Shown one piece after another: positions 1 to 6,823 of a stretch of 13,147 nt of DNA (within the stretch, counting starts at the first letter, position 1; every line of letters starts with the position of its first letter). The position numbers and the translations under genes were made by a program. The notes beneath the pieces are model-generated. The model searched no databases. It saw nothing but the letters and a program-made list of their open reading frames with translations, and had not been told where the DNA came from. This DNA comes from JAYXXU01 sp049301135 (lineage in GTDB: Bacteria; Pseudomonadota; Gammaproteobacteria; Pseudomonadales; Moraxellaceae): contig JBAQKP010000122.1 of assembly GCA_049301135.1 (NCBI GenBank), positions 1 to 13,147 on the forward strand, given 5' to 3'.

Positions 1-38
1 GGATTGGACAGTGCCTTTAAAATCACTTCAACGTTCAT
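1..38 (-). CDS. N-terminal fragment of a leftward gene, possibly an ArsR-family regulator
   Basis: Reading leftward from an ATG at 38 (another ATG lies directly before it, at 41) gives MNVEVILKALSN, followed by the first two bases of a proline codon, before the window ends. A purine-rich GAGGGT ribosome-binding sequence lies just upstream. The run L-K-A-L-S-N-(P) is the usual opening of ArsR/SmtB winged-helix repressors, where it starts the first helix of the HTH domain. A perfect palindrome about 53 bases upstream would suit an autoregulated repressor. Only 12 residues are visible, so family assignment is a guess; other small DNA-binding proteins could open the same way. Confidence 0.35.
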   Translation of the reverse strand, partial: MNVEVILKALSN

Positions 39-90
39 CATCACCCTCGCGTTTTGACCAAGTCAGCATAGTGGATCGACTCAAGTTTTA

Positions 91-114
91 ATATAGTTTT
101 TTACAAAACTATAT
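91..114. promoter_or_regulatory. Perfect 10-bp AT-rich palindrome, candidate operator
   Basis: ATATAGTTTT and AAAACTATAT form an exact inverted repeat around a TTAC spacer. It lies between the leftward gene starting near 38 and the 3' end of prfB. There is no GC-rich core or adjoining U-tract, so an operator is more likely than a terminator. A dyad of about 24 bp this close to a regulator start fits binding by a dimeric winged-helix repressor. This is inference from layout and symmetry only. Confidence 0.45.
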
Positions 115-164
115 ATCTATTTTTTTCGATATACGGAAATTCAAAACCTAACAGAAAAGGGACG

Positions 165-185
165 CCCTCTCCTTGTGGGAGAGGG
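165..185 (-). terminator. Hairpin downstream of prfB (possible terminator or dispersed repeat)
   Basis: CCCTCTCC and GGAGAGGG pair perfectly as an 8-bp stem around a 5-base loop, starting 8 bases past the prfB stop. Read in the prfB direction, the stem is followed after a few bases by TTTT, an imperfect but workable intrinsic terminator. CCCTCTCC-type palindromes also occur as dispersed intergenic repeats in many proteobacteria, so this could be one copy of such a family. Confidence 0.45.
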
Positions 186-192
186 TGAGGGA

Positions 193-1288
193 TTACAAAC
201 CCATCTTTAAACTCGCTTCAATAAAGCGATCCAGATCACCGTCTAACACCGCGCCAGTATTGGAGTTTTCCACACTGGTACGCAGGTCTTTCACCCGTGA
301 ATCATCCAACACATAGGAGCGGATCTGACTGCCCCAGCCGATGTCTGATTTGGTCGACTCCAGCGCTTGCTGTGCTTCGGAACGCTTTTGCATTTCCAGC
401 TCGTACAGCTTGGCGCGCAGCATTTTCCATGCAAAGTCACGATTTTTGTGTTGGCTGCGTTCGTTTTGACAGGCCACCACGGTGTTGGTCGGGACGTGAG
501 TCAGACGCACCGCTGAGTCAGTTTTGTTAATGTGCTGACCACCCGCACCCGAGGCACGATAGGTATCGGTGCGCACATCGGCCGGATTGATGTCGATTTC
601 GATATTGTCATCGACTTCAGGCGACACGAATACCGCACTAAACGAGGTATGCCGACGATTACCGCTGTCAAATGGCGACTTGCGGACTAAGCGATGCACG
701 CCAGTTTCGGTGCGCAGCCAGCCATAGGCATACTCGCCTTCGACTCGAATGGTCGCGCCCTTAATCCCTGCCACTTCACCGTCAGAGATTTCCATGATTT
801 CGGCTTTAAAGCCATGCCGCTCAATCCAGCGCAAATACATACGCAGCAGCATCGATGCCCAATCTTGTGCTTCTGTGCCGCCTGAACCGGACTGAATATC
901 GACAAAACAATGGTTGGGATCCATTGGATTGGAGAACATGCGGCGAAATTCCAGCTTACCGACATCGGCTTCAGCGGTGTCCAGCTCGGCACTGACTTCG
1001 CTCAGTAAGCTCTCATCATCGGCTTCAACTGCGAGATCTAACATGGCTTGCGCGTCGTCAAGCTGCTCAGTGAGCTTGTCCAGTACGCCGACGCTGTTTT
1101 CCAGTTCGCCTTTTTCTTTGGCCATGGTTTGCGCGCGGGCTTGATCATTCCAAATGTTGGGATCTTCCAGCTCACGCAGCACTTCTTCTAAGCGCTCTTT
1201 TTTCAGATCGTAGTTAAAGATACCCCCGAAGCGTTTCGCCACGCTGACGCAGGTCCTTTAACCGATTGACGTATGGGTTAATTTCCAC
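193..1288 (-). CDS. prfB: Peptide chain release factor 2, made by +1 programmed frameshift
   Basis: RF2 recognises UGA and UAA stop codons in the ribosomal A site and triggers release of the finished protein. A GTG at 1288 opens a 24-codon leader (MEINPYVNRL... to LRGYL) ending at an in-frame TAA (1214-1216). Shifting +1 on CTT continues as NYDLKKERL to the TAA at 193-195, giving about 364 residues, against 365 in E. coli. The SPF anticodon-like tripeptide falls at about residues 204-206 and the catalytic GGQ at about 249-251 (context SGAGGQH), matching E. coli to within one residue. No clear Shine-Dalgarno precedes the GTG; a GTG three codons upstream is an alternative start. An ATG-initiated 349-residue reading from 1242 exists but lacks the conserved leader and is not the real start. 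The gene is divergent from rnz. The odd feature is UAA, not UGA, as the regulatory stop. Confidence 0.96.
1213..1227 (-). promoter_or_regulatory. prfB +1 frameshift site: internal SD, TAT spacer, CTT TAA C
   Basis: On the coding strand GGGGG (1223-1227), a TAT spacer and CTTTAAC (1213-1219) reproduce the E. coli arrangement AGGGGG-TAT-CTTTGAC with the same spacing. The internal Shine-Dalgarno-like run and the slippery CTT codon are intact. The stop is TAA in place of TGA. After the slip, the ribosome reads AAC (Asn) where E. coli reads GAC (Asp). The leader frame ends at TAA and the main frame is open across the site, so a shift is required for full-length RF2. Confidence 0.9.
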
Positions 1289-1323
1289 GATATACACTCA
1301 ACAATTAGGCTAAAAAGGCGGCG

Positions 1324-1332
1324 ATTTTAGCA
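1324..1332 (-). promoter_or_regulatory. Candidate extended -10 promoter of prfB
   Basis: On the minus strand TGCTAAAAT matches an extended -10 (TGnTAnAAT-like) box. The -35 region 17 bases upstream is poor, as is common with extended -10 promoters. Transcription would start near 1316, leaving a leader of about 28 bases before the GTG start at 1288. Confidence 0.4.
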
Positions 1333-1413
1333 TATTCATAAACCGGCAGGATATTTGCTACAGAATAGTTGTGCGACACTGCGCCGAAGTCAGCCCATTT
1401 TTGAGTAGCGACG

Positions 1414-2403
1414 ATGGAATTTTTATTTTTAGGTACGTCGGCAGGCACACCGACCCGAACGCGGAATGTCACCGGACTTGCCCTACGCAAAAAACAGCAG
1501 CGCAACTGGCTGCTGGTCGATTGCGGCGAAGGCACACAGCATCAAGTGTTAAAAACCGCGTTGAGTTTAAACAGCTTAAGCACGATTTGTATTACCCACG
1601 TGCATGGCGATCACTGCTACGGCTTACCGGGGGTGTTGGCCAGTGCCGGCATGGGCAAACGTCAAGCGCCACTCACCGTGATTGCGCCGCGTGCCATTCA
1701 AACGTGGTTTGAAACCACCCGAGCGCTGACAGATTTATATCTGTCTTATCCGATTACCTTTGTCGCAGTCGAGGACATGCAGGACGCTTGGGTCACGGAG
1801 GATTTTGTGATTCGCGCCTATCCGCTGTCGCATCGCGTCCCGTGTTATGCCTATCATTTTACTGAACGCCAAACGACTTCACGGCGCTTAAATGTCGCCA
1901 AACTGACCGAACACAACATCCCGAGCGCGCCTTATTGGCGACAGCTTCAGCAAGGCGAAAATCCACAACTGCCAGACGGTCGCCAACTGCATGCTGAGGA
2001 CTACTGCTTACCCGCTGCACCAGCGCGTCAAGTGGTGGTGGCCGGTGATAATGACACGCCCGCCTTGTTGCAAGCGGCCTGTCAGGCTGCGCACCTGTTG
2101 ATTCACGAGGCAACCTACACGGCGGAAGTGTCGGCCAAAGTCGGTGAGTTTCCGCAACACAGCGATGCAGCACGCGTGGCCAAATTTGCAGTGTCAGTCG
2201 GATTACCCAACCTGATTTTGACGCATTTTAGCAGTCGTTACGCAGCCGAAGGTCAGCCCTCGCCGAGCCTAGACGACCTTGCGGCAGAAGCACGGCGCGA
2301 CTATCACGGCCAGCTATTTTTGGCGCGTGACTTTGATCAATTTTACTTAGACGCAGCAGGATCATTGACGCGATCTGCTACACTGTCAGCGCCCCTGCCC
2401 TAA
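1414..2403 (+). CDS. rnz: Ribonuclease Z (tRNA 3' endonuclease)
   Basis: A cytoplasmic zinc-dependent metallo-beta-lactamase-fold endonuclease that trims 3' trailers from tRNA precursors. The 329-residue product starts with the typical MEFLFLGTSAGTPT. It carries the metal-binding HxHxDH motif (H62-V-H64-G-D66-H67), then H140 in PLSHRVPCYAY, D212 in GDND, the QHSD motif near H249, and H271 in LILTHFSSRY. This full set is diagnostic for the short bacterial RNase Z/ElaC form (about 300 residues); a further 25 residues or so follow the last conserved segment. The Shine-Dalgarno before the ATG is weak (GAG about 8 bases upstream). paeA begins 33 bases downstream on the same strand with no terminator between, so they are probably co-transcribed. 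In hosts whose tRNA genes encode CCA the enzyme can be dispensable or act on other RNAs. Confidence 0.95.
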   Translation: MEFLFLGTSAGTPTRTRNVTGLALRKKQQRNWLLVDCGEGTQHQVLKTALSLNSLSTICITHVHGDHCYGLPGVLASAGMGKRQAPLTVIAPRAIQTWFETTRALTDLYLSYPITFVAVEDMQDAWVTEDFVIRAYPLSHRVPCYAYHFTERQTTSRRLNVAKLTEHNIPSAPYWRQLQQGENPQLPDGRQLHAEDYCLPAAPARQVVVAGDNDTPALLQAACQAAHLLIHEATYTAEVSAKVGEFPQHSDAARVAKFAVSVGLPNLILTHFSSRYAAEGQPSPSLDDLAAEARRDYHGQLFLARDFDQFYLDAAGSLTRSATLSAPLP

Positions 2404-2436
2404 CATCAACATCACGACTCAATCCGAAGGTGTCCC

Positions 2437-3753
2437 GTGGATTTGATGCAAAATTTTTTGATGATGGCGCTGCTGATTTCAGCCAGTGCATTTTTGTCGA
2501 TGTCCGAAATCGCACTGGCTGCCGCTCGCAAAATTAAACTCAAACTGATGTCCGAATCCGGCGATAGCGACGCGGCCAAAGTGCTGAAACTGCAAGAACA
2601 TCCGAGTGGTTTTTTTGCCGCCTCGCAGATCGGTCTAAATGCCATCGCGATCTTGGGCGGGATTTTGGGTGAGGCAGCGTTTACCCCGTATTTTGCCGAA
2701 CTGATTGGTTATATCTATCAAGGTAGCGGGTTAAATACGATTGCATTTGTTTGCTCGTTTGTGTTTGTGACTCTCCTGTTTATTTTATTTGCCGATTTGA
2801 TGCCCAAGCGTCTTGCGATTACCTCACCCGAAAAAGTCGCGACTCGACTGATTAATCCTTTGTTATTTTTTACCTCTTTTTTTAAACCACTGACGTATTT
2901 AATTAATGGCCTGAGCAATCTAATTTTTCGGATTTTTAAAATCAATACCATCCGTGATGACCAAATTACCTTTGACGACGTGTATGCGGTGGTGGATGCC
3001 GGTGCGCAAGCCGGTGTACTGCAACAACAAGAACATCACTTGATCGAAAACGTATTTGAGTTGGAATCACGCACGCTGCCGTCCTCGATGACCCCGCGCG
3101 AACAAGTAGTATTTTTTACCTTACAAGAAAACGAAGCTGCGATTCGCGAAAAAATCGCCGCCTATCCACACTCAAAGTTTTTGGTTTGTGATCATGTGAT
3201 TGACCGCGTGGTCGGTTATATCGACACTAAAGACCTATTGGTGCGGATTTTAAATAACCAATCATGGCTCCAAATGAACGAAACCACCTTGCGCACCGCA
3301 CTGATTGTGCCGGATACACTGACGTTATCAGAATTGCTCGACCGCTTTAAAAGCAGCCGTGAAAACTTTGCAGCCGTGATCAATGAATACGCACTCGTGG
3401 TCGGGATTATCACCTTAAATGACGTGATGAGCACGGTGATGGGCGATTGGTTTAGCACGGCCCTAGAAGAACAGCAAGTGGTGCAACGTGATGAAAACTC
3501 TTGGCTAATCGACGGCGGTACACCGATAGAAGATGTTAAACATGCCTTAAATATCGACCAACTGCCGGACGAAGAAAACTACGAAACCGCAGCAGGCTTT
3601 ATCATGTATATGCTACGCAAAATCCCCAAGCGTACCGATAGCGTGGAGATTTATGGTTTTAAATTTGAGGTGGTCGATATTGATCATTACAAAATCGACC
3701 AACTGCTGGTCACGCGCCATCAAGCCGACCCTGAAAGCGCTGCAACGTCATGA
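2437..3753 (+). CDS. paeA: CNNM/CBS/CorC-HlyC family membrane protein, PaeA (YtfL) type
   Basis: An inner-membrane protein of the DUF21 (CNNM)-CBS pair-CorC_HlyC architecture, 438 residues. About four membrane segments lie in residues 5-160 (including SASAFLSMSEIALAAARK and IGLNAIAILGGILG). Two CBS domains follow at about 215-335 (SSMTPRE; NEYALVVGIITLNDVM) and a C-terminal CorC_HlyC domain at about 350-430, ending KFEVVDIDHYKIDQLLVTR. The sequence follows E. coli YtfL/PaeA closely along its whole length. That protein has been linked to cadaverine/putrescine export and stationary-phase survival, so polyamine handling is the best functional guess; a divalent-cation role as in CorC/CNNM relatives is the alternative. 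The GTG start is supported by GAAGG spaced 6 bases upstream. Its stop overlaps the end of the convergent radical SAM gene by 6 bp. Confidence 0.88.
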   Translation: MDLMQNFLMMALLISASAFLSMSEIALAAARKIKLKLMSESGDSDAAKVLKLQEHPSGFFAASQIGLNAIAILGGILGEAAFTPYFAELIGYIYQGSGLNTIAFVCSFVFVTLLFILFADLMPKRLAITSPEKVATRLINPLLFFTSFFKPLTYLINGLSNLIFRIFKINTIRDDQITFDDVYAVVDAGAQAGVLQQQEHHLIENVFELESRTLPSSMTPREQVVFFTLQENEAAIREKIAAYPHSKFLVCDHVIDRVVGYIDTKDLLVRILNNQSWLQMNETTLRTALIVPDTLTLSELLDRFKSSRENFAAVINEYALVVGIITLNDVMSTVMGDWFSTALEEQQVVQRDENSWLIDGGTPIEDVKHALNIDQLPDEENYETAAGFIMYMLRKIPKRTDSVEIYGFKFEVVDIDHYKIDQLLVTRHQADPESAATS

Positions 3754-5289
3754 TTGGGTTTGAATACGCCGTGCTGCTTTGCTCTCGGCAAACGGTGACT
3801 GCTGTTGCCGCCAAATCGGCAGTACCTGACCTTTTGCATCAGTGACAGCAGTCGGTCGCAGGATATCCAGCATTTTTTGCTCATCTTGCCAATCCAGCGC
3901 AGTAAATGGCACCCGCTCTGGCGGCAAAATATCCGTACTCGGAATAAAGGTACGACCTTGCGCCACTGAGGTGCTCGCGCTCAAGGTGGTCAATACGTCC
4001 AATCCCGCACCCAGCCATGAACCGCGCCGTAACAACCGTGGCAGATCATCGGCCAGTTTATGCAGCCGCTGAGGCGCACTATAAATCTCACCCAACACCT
4101 GCTGATACGCGCCAATAAACGCTGCCGTGCTGGCCTTAGCGGGCTGAATCACCAAAGAATAGGCATTAAAATCATGCAGAGAGGCTTGCGGCAAAAAACT
4201 CGGCTGGCGCTGCTGTGCCAGTCGCTCAAACAACGGTGTACCGGGAATCGCGGTTTCAATACAGACAAAACTCGGCACATGCAGTCCGCTGTCTTTGAGT
4301 CGCTCAGGCAACGAGCGAATATAGTCGACATCATCATGCAGTGGACTGAGCATCAGGCCTGCTGTGACCAAAATCCCTGCTTCGCGTGCCGCATCAAACA
4401 CTTGCCGCACCTGTGACAGACGGTTTTGATGCTTGTTAAAGTCAGCAATCGCCGCTGGATTAAAACTCTCTAGCCCAACAAAGACCGTCCGGCAGCCACT
4501 GTCATACATACGCTTGAGCAGATCTGGCTTGGTGAGGACATTAAAGGTCAGACAAGTACCTCAATAAATATTCAGCGGGCGCAACGCATCGCATAACTCT
4601 CTAAAATAATTTAAATTTCCGGCGAGATTATTATCATAAAACATCACCATTTGCCGCTGCCAAAACGGTGTGCCCGCGTTTTTTAGCGCCTGTTGCGTCA
4701 GTTGAATATCGCGCACCACTTTGGCGGTGGACTGCACCTTAAATCGCGTCCCAATCCCCGTCAGCGCACAAAAATCACAGGTAAACGGACAGCCCCGCGT
4801 CGCCTCCAATGCCCACGGCATTAACTGCTGACGCGCAGCCAGTGTCACCCGAGGGGTCGGCACTAACGCGGCGTGGTAACCCGTCGAACGATACAGTGGC
4901 TGTAACCGATTGGCACACAGATCCTGATACAACTGTGGCACGGTGTCCTCTGGATCGCCAATCACCACCGCATCAAAATACGCTGCACACAACTGTGGAT
5001 AGGTACTGGCCATGATCCCGCCCAGCACAGTTTTGGCACCACGTTGTCGGTAGTAGTGTGAGATTTGGCGCGCCCGATCAAAATCCGAGTGCATACACGA
5101 TAAAAACACCAGATCATAGGACTGCTGCCAATCTGGATCAGTCCACGTATCGTTAATGACTTCGACCTGCGCACTTTCTGGCAGCAAGGCCGCAATCAGC
5201 GCACCAATCTGCGGTTGTAATACGGTGCGGTGATGTGCACCACGGCGATGATAATCGGTAAAAACAGCAATAACCGCAACGCGTAACAT
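3748..5289 (-). pseudogene. B12-binding-type radical SAM protein, interrupted by one in-frame TGA
   Basis: Residues 1-242 and 244-513 sit in the same frame, separated only by TGA at 4561-4563 (codon 243). The first half opens MLRVAVIAVFTDYHRRG and has a cobalamin-binding-like alpha/beta region (VINDTW, FLSCMHSDFDRARQ, VLGGIMAS, VIGDPEDTVPQ). It then carries the radical SAM cluster motif CPFTCDFC (C-x3-C-x2-C), expected to hold a 4Fe-4S cluster that cleaves S-adenosylmethionine. The second half continues with TFNVLTKPDLL and CRTVFVGLESFNP, typical of the radical SAM barrel. The ATG at 5289 is chosen because AGGA lies 6 bases upstream; an in-frame ATG at 5328 has no ribosome binding site. The stop context (NIY-stop-GTCLTFNVL) suggests TGG (Trp) mutated to TGA. 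Truncation would remove half the barrel, so loss of function is likely unless the codon is read through or is a sequencing error. The substrate is unknown. Confidence 0.85.
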
Positions 5290-5349
5290 GCTAGATCCTG
5301 ATCTGTTGGGTTTATTGTTATTCGCCATCACGGCGAGTCATCCAAACAG

Positions 5350-5378
5350 AGCATAGGCATAAAGTGACATATAGGCAA
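5350..5378 (-). promoter_or_regulatory. Candidate promoter of the radical SAM gene
   Basis: On the minus strand TTGCCT (-35) and TATGCT (-10) are separated by exactly 17 bases, each matching four of six consensus positions. The -35 falls inside one arm of the 5371-5400 palindrome, so a protein bound there would block RNA polymerase. Predicted transcription start is near 5343, about 54 bases before the ATG at 5289. Confidence 0.42.
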
Positions 5379-5400
5379 ATAAATTGATTTTTTTGCCTAT
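5371..5400. promoter_or_regulatory. Inverted repeat ATAGGCAAA/TTTGCCTAT, candidate operator
   Basis: Perfect 9-bp arms flank a 12-base AT-rich centre in the 103-145 base gap between the thioesterase and the radical SAM gene. Related copies lie at 5353-5359 (ATAGGCA, 18 bases before the left arm) and at 5436-5443 (TAGGCAAA, over the thioesterase stop). The overlap with the predicted -35 favours an operator. Read leftward it could also form a hairpin below the thioesterase, but no U-tract follows. Confidence 0.4.
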
Positions 5401-5434
5401 TGATCGCGCAAACCAAGCCAATCGACCACACAGG

Positions 5435-6262
5435 CTAGGCAAAAATACTGATCGTCTGCCGACTGATCGCCATTAAACGCCCCTGCTGATCCCAAATTTG
5501 TGCTTCGGTATGTGCATAACCCTCATCCGCCGCATCAGTCCGCACCGCATAACGCCAAAAATCCGCAGCGGTATAACCGACCGGCTGCCGCACAAACTCC
5601 AACGTCCAGCACAAACTACTGGCCGGTGCTGGCGTTTTAAACATCGGCAATACCGCAGGCGGCCACGCATCGATCAAACCAAACAAGTGCGCCAAGCCAA
5701 ACTCCGGCAACGACTGATCTTGATAGCGCATCCAACCGGCAAAATCTGGCCGGGTTGCGCCACTAAACGGTGGTTTGCCTTTTGCCCAACGAATATCCAC
5801 ATGCTGAAAAAACTCCGGCATCATGCCTGCGATATACGGCATTTGTGGCACATCCAGCGGCGCGGCGACTTTAAACTCGGGTGCGACATGAATCGGCTCA
5901 ACCTGAATCGTCGATTCGCGCGGCAAGCCAAAACTGGCCAGCAACACCGCCACCACTTGCCCATCTTGGATTAAACGTGCTTCGGCTTGTGTGGCAGATT
6001 TGCCTTGCCGAAAGATCTCCGCTTTGAGCGTCGCAGCACCCGCCAATGCCGGTGCAACAAACGACACCGTAGCCGAACGCAGCACCTGTTGCATACCCAA
6101 CTGACCGATTAAATGACTGATCAACATCGCCGCAACCAAACCACCGTAAGTGGCTCGCCCCTGCCCCCACGTCGCCGGAATCTCGACTTCGGATTGCTGC
6201 TGGCAGGCTACCAGCAAGGTGTGCAGGGCACTCGGTGAAGCAAGCTCAGGTATATGCGTCAT
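5435..6262 (-). CDS. Acyl-CoA thioesterase family protein (double hotdog fold)
   Basis: A 275-residue protein resembling the TesB-like/4HBT_3 thioesterase group, which hydrolyses acyl-CoA thioesters in the cytoplasm. The N-terminal hotdog (about residues 25-115) has WGQGRATYGGLVAAMLI and the strand-like SATVSFVAPALAGAATLKAE. The C-terminal hotdog (about 150-270) has the tryptophan-rich DIRWAKGKPPFSG and the closing repeat EGYAHTEAQIWDQQGRLMAIS, typical of the second domain. Length matches the family (about 260-290). No signal peptide or membrane segment is present. The start at 6262 has only a weak ribosome binding site (GAG about 6 bases upstream). The gene stands alone between a small membrane protein gene and the radical SAM gene, all on the minus strand. 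Chain-length preference cannot be read from the sequence. Confidence 0.82.
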   Translation of the reverse strand: MTHIPELASPSALHTLLVACQQQSEVEIPATWGQGRATYGGLVAAMLISHLIGQLGMQQVLRSATVSFVAPALAGAATLKAEIFRQGKSATQAEARLIQDGQVVAVLLASFGLPRESTIQVEPIHVAPEFKVAAPLDVPQMPYIAGMMPEFFQHVDIRWAKGKPPFSGATRPDFAGWMRYQDQSLPEFGLAHLFGLIDAWPPAVLPMFKTPAPASSLCWTLEFVRQPVGYTAADFWRYAVRTDAADEGYAHTEAQIWDQQGRLMAISRQTISIFA

Positions 6263-6419
6263 GACGACTCAACGAATCCATAAAAAGAACTTGATTGCAG
6301 CATGCGCAACTCTAACCAACAATGGCAAAACTGTCGATCACTGCACAGATCCGTGACGCAGTGGTCACGCCGCGTCAGCAGTGAGGCGGCTCCGTTAATC
6401 TCTAGCGCAAGTGTCAATC

Positions 6420-6623
6420 TTACTGTGGTTCAGACACCGCCAGCGCAAGCAATCGTTTGGTCACCAGATACGTCACCGGCACGGCCAACAATAAGCCACT
6501 CAACACCGCAAGCACAATCGCAACGGTACTGTCATAGCCTAGAATCAAACTCAGCGTCAGCAGTACGCCCATCGCAACGGTTGAGACTATCGTGAACAAT
6601 ACTGAAGCCAAACGCCAATTCAT
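6420..6623 (-). CDS. Small two-helix membrane protein of unknown function
   Basis: A 67-residue protein beginning MNWRLASVLFTIVSTVAMG. It has two hydrophobic helices, about residues 5-28 and 35-55, separated by a short GYDST turn. A positively charged TKRLL segment follows, predicting both termini on the cytoplasmic side. GGAGGG lies 7 bases before the ATG and a good sigma-70-type promoter lies about 30 bases further up, so this is a real, probably well-expressed gene despite its size. It resembles short uncharacterised inner-membrane proteins found in Pseudomonadales, but I cannot name a function. The insertion sequence lies about 160 bases upstream. Confidence 0.75.
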   Translation of the reverse strand: MNWRLASVLFTIVSTVAMGVLLTLSLILGYDSTVAIVLAVLSGLLLAVPVTYLVTKRLLALAVSEPQ

Positions 6624-6660
6624 GATTTAACCCTCCACGCCATTTAACTTGTCTAATCTA

Positions 6661-6689
6661 TGTATACGCTGATTTAAAACCACTGTGAA
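6661..6689 (-). promoter_or_regulatory. Predicted sigma-70 promoter of the small membrane protein gene
   Basis: On the minus strand TTCACA (-35, five of six consensus) and TATACA (-10, four of six) are spaced by 17 bases. Transcription would begin near 6654, about 30 bases before the ATG at 6623, which has a strong GGAGGG ribosome binding site. The promoter lies inside the IS-proximal AT-rich stretch and was not broken by the insertion at 6781. Confidence 0.5.
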
Positions 6690-6782
6690 GCATTATTTTT
6701 TTATTAAAAAACACTCTCATTCTGATGATATTTCTCATTTAATTCAGAGCAATTTGGTCAGGATTTATAATAAAATAGATTA

Positions 6783-6796
6783 GACCTCTTGCGAAA
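6783..6796 (+). repeat. Left terminal inverted repeat of the IS
   Basis: GACCTCTTGCGAAA, an exact complement of the right end. The flanking TA (6781-6782) is matched by TA at 7666-7667. If those bases belonged to the element, the repeat would be 16 bp with no visible target duplication. Confidence 0.85.
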
Positions 6797-6816
6797 GTAT
6801 AAAAACAGCCTATAAT
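6789..6816 (+). promoter_or_regulatory. Candidate transposase promoter partly inside the left end
   Basis: TTGCGA (-35, within the terminal repeat) and a perfect TATAAT (-10, 6811-6816) are 16 bases apart. Transcription would begin around 6823, almost at the ATG at 6824, giving a near-leaderless message without a Shine-Dalgarno. That would keep transposase expression low. Confidence 0.5.
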
Positions 6817-6823
6817 TTAAGCT

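Noticed and set aside
193..1242. prfB as a 349-residue protein starting at ATG 1242
   Set aside because: The conserved leader (MEINP...LRGYL), internal Shine-Dalgarno and CTT slip site show the true start is the GTG at 1288 with a +1 shift; the ATG lies inside the leader in another frame.
3751..3753. Recoding of TGA as a sense codon in this organism
   Set aside because: paeA ends with TGA at the expected protein end, yjcH and the transposase also end in TGA, and a full RF2 is encoded.
4561..4563. TGA in the radical SAM gene as a selenocysteine codon
   Set aside because: No convincing SECIS-like hairpin directly downstream, no selenoprotein context, and Trp rather than Cys is the likely ancestral residue.
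6353..6376. GTGAC...GTCAC short inverted repeat upstream of the thioesterase
   Set aside because: Only 5-bp arms, no U-tract and no promoter nearby that it would control; likely chance.
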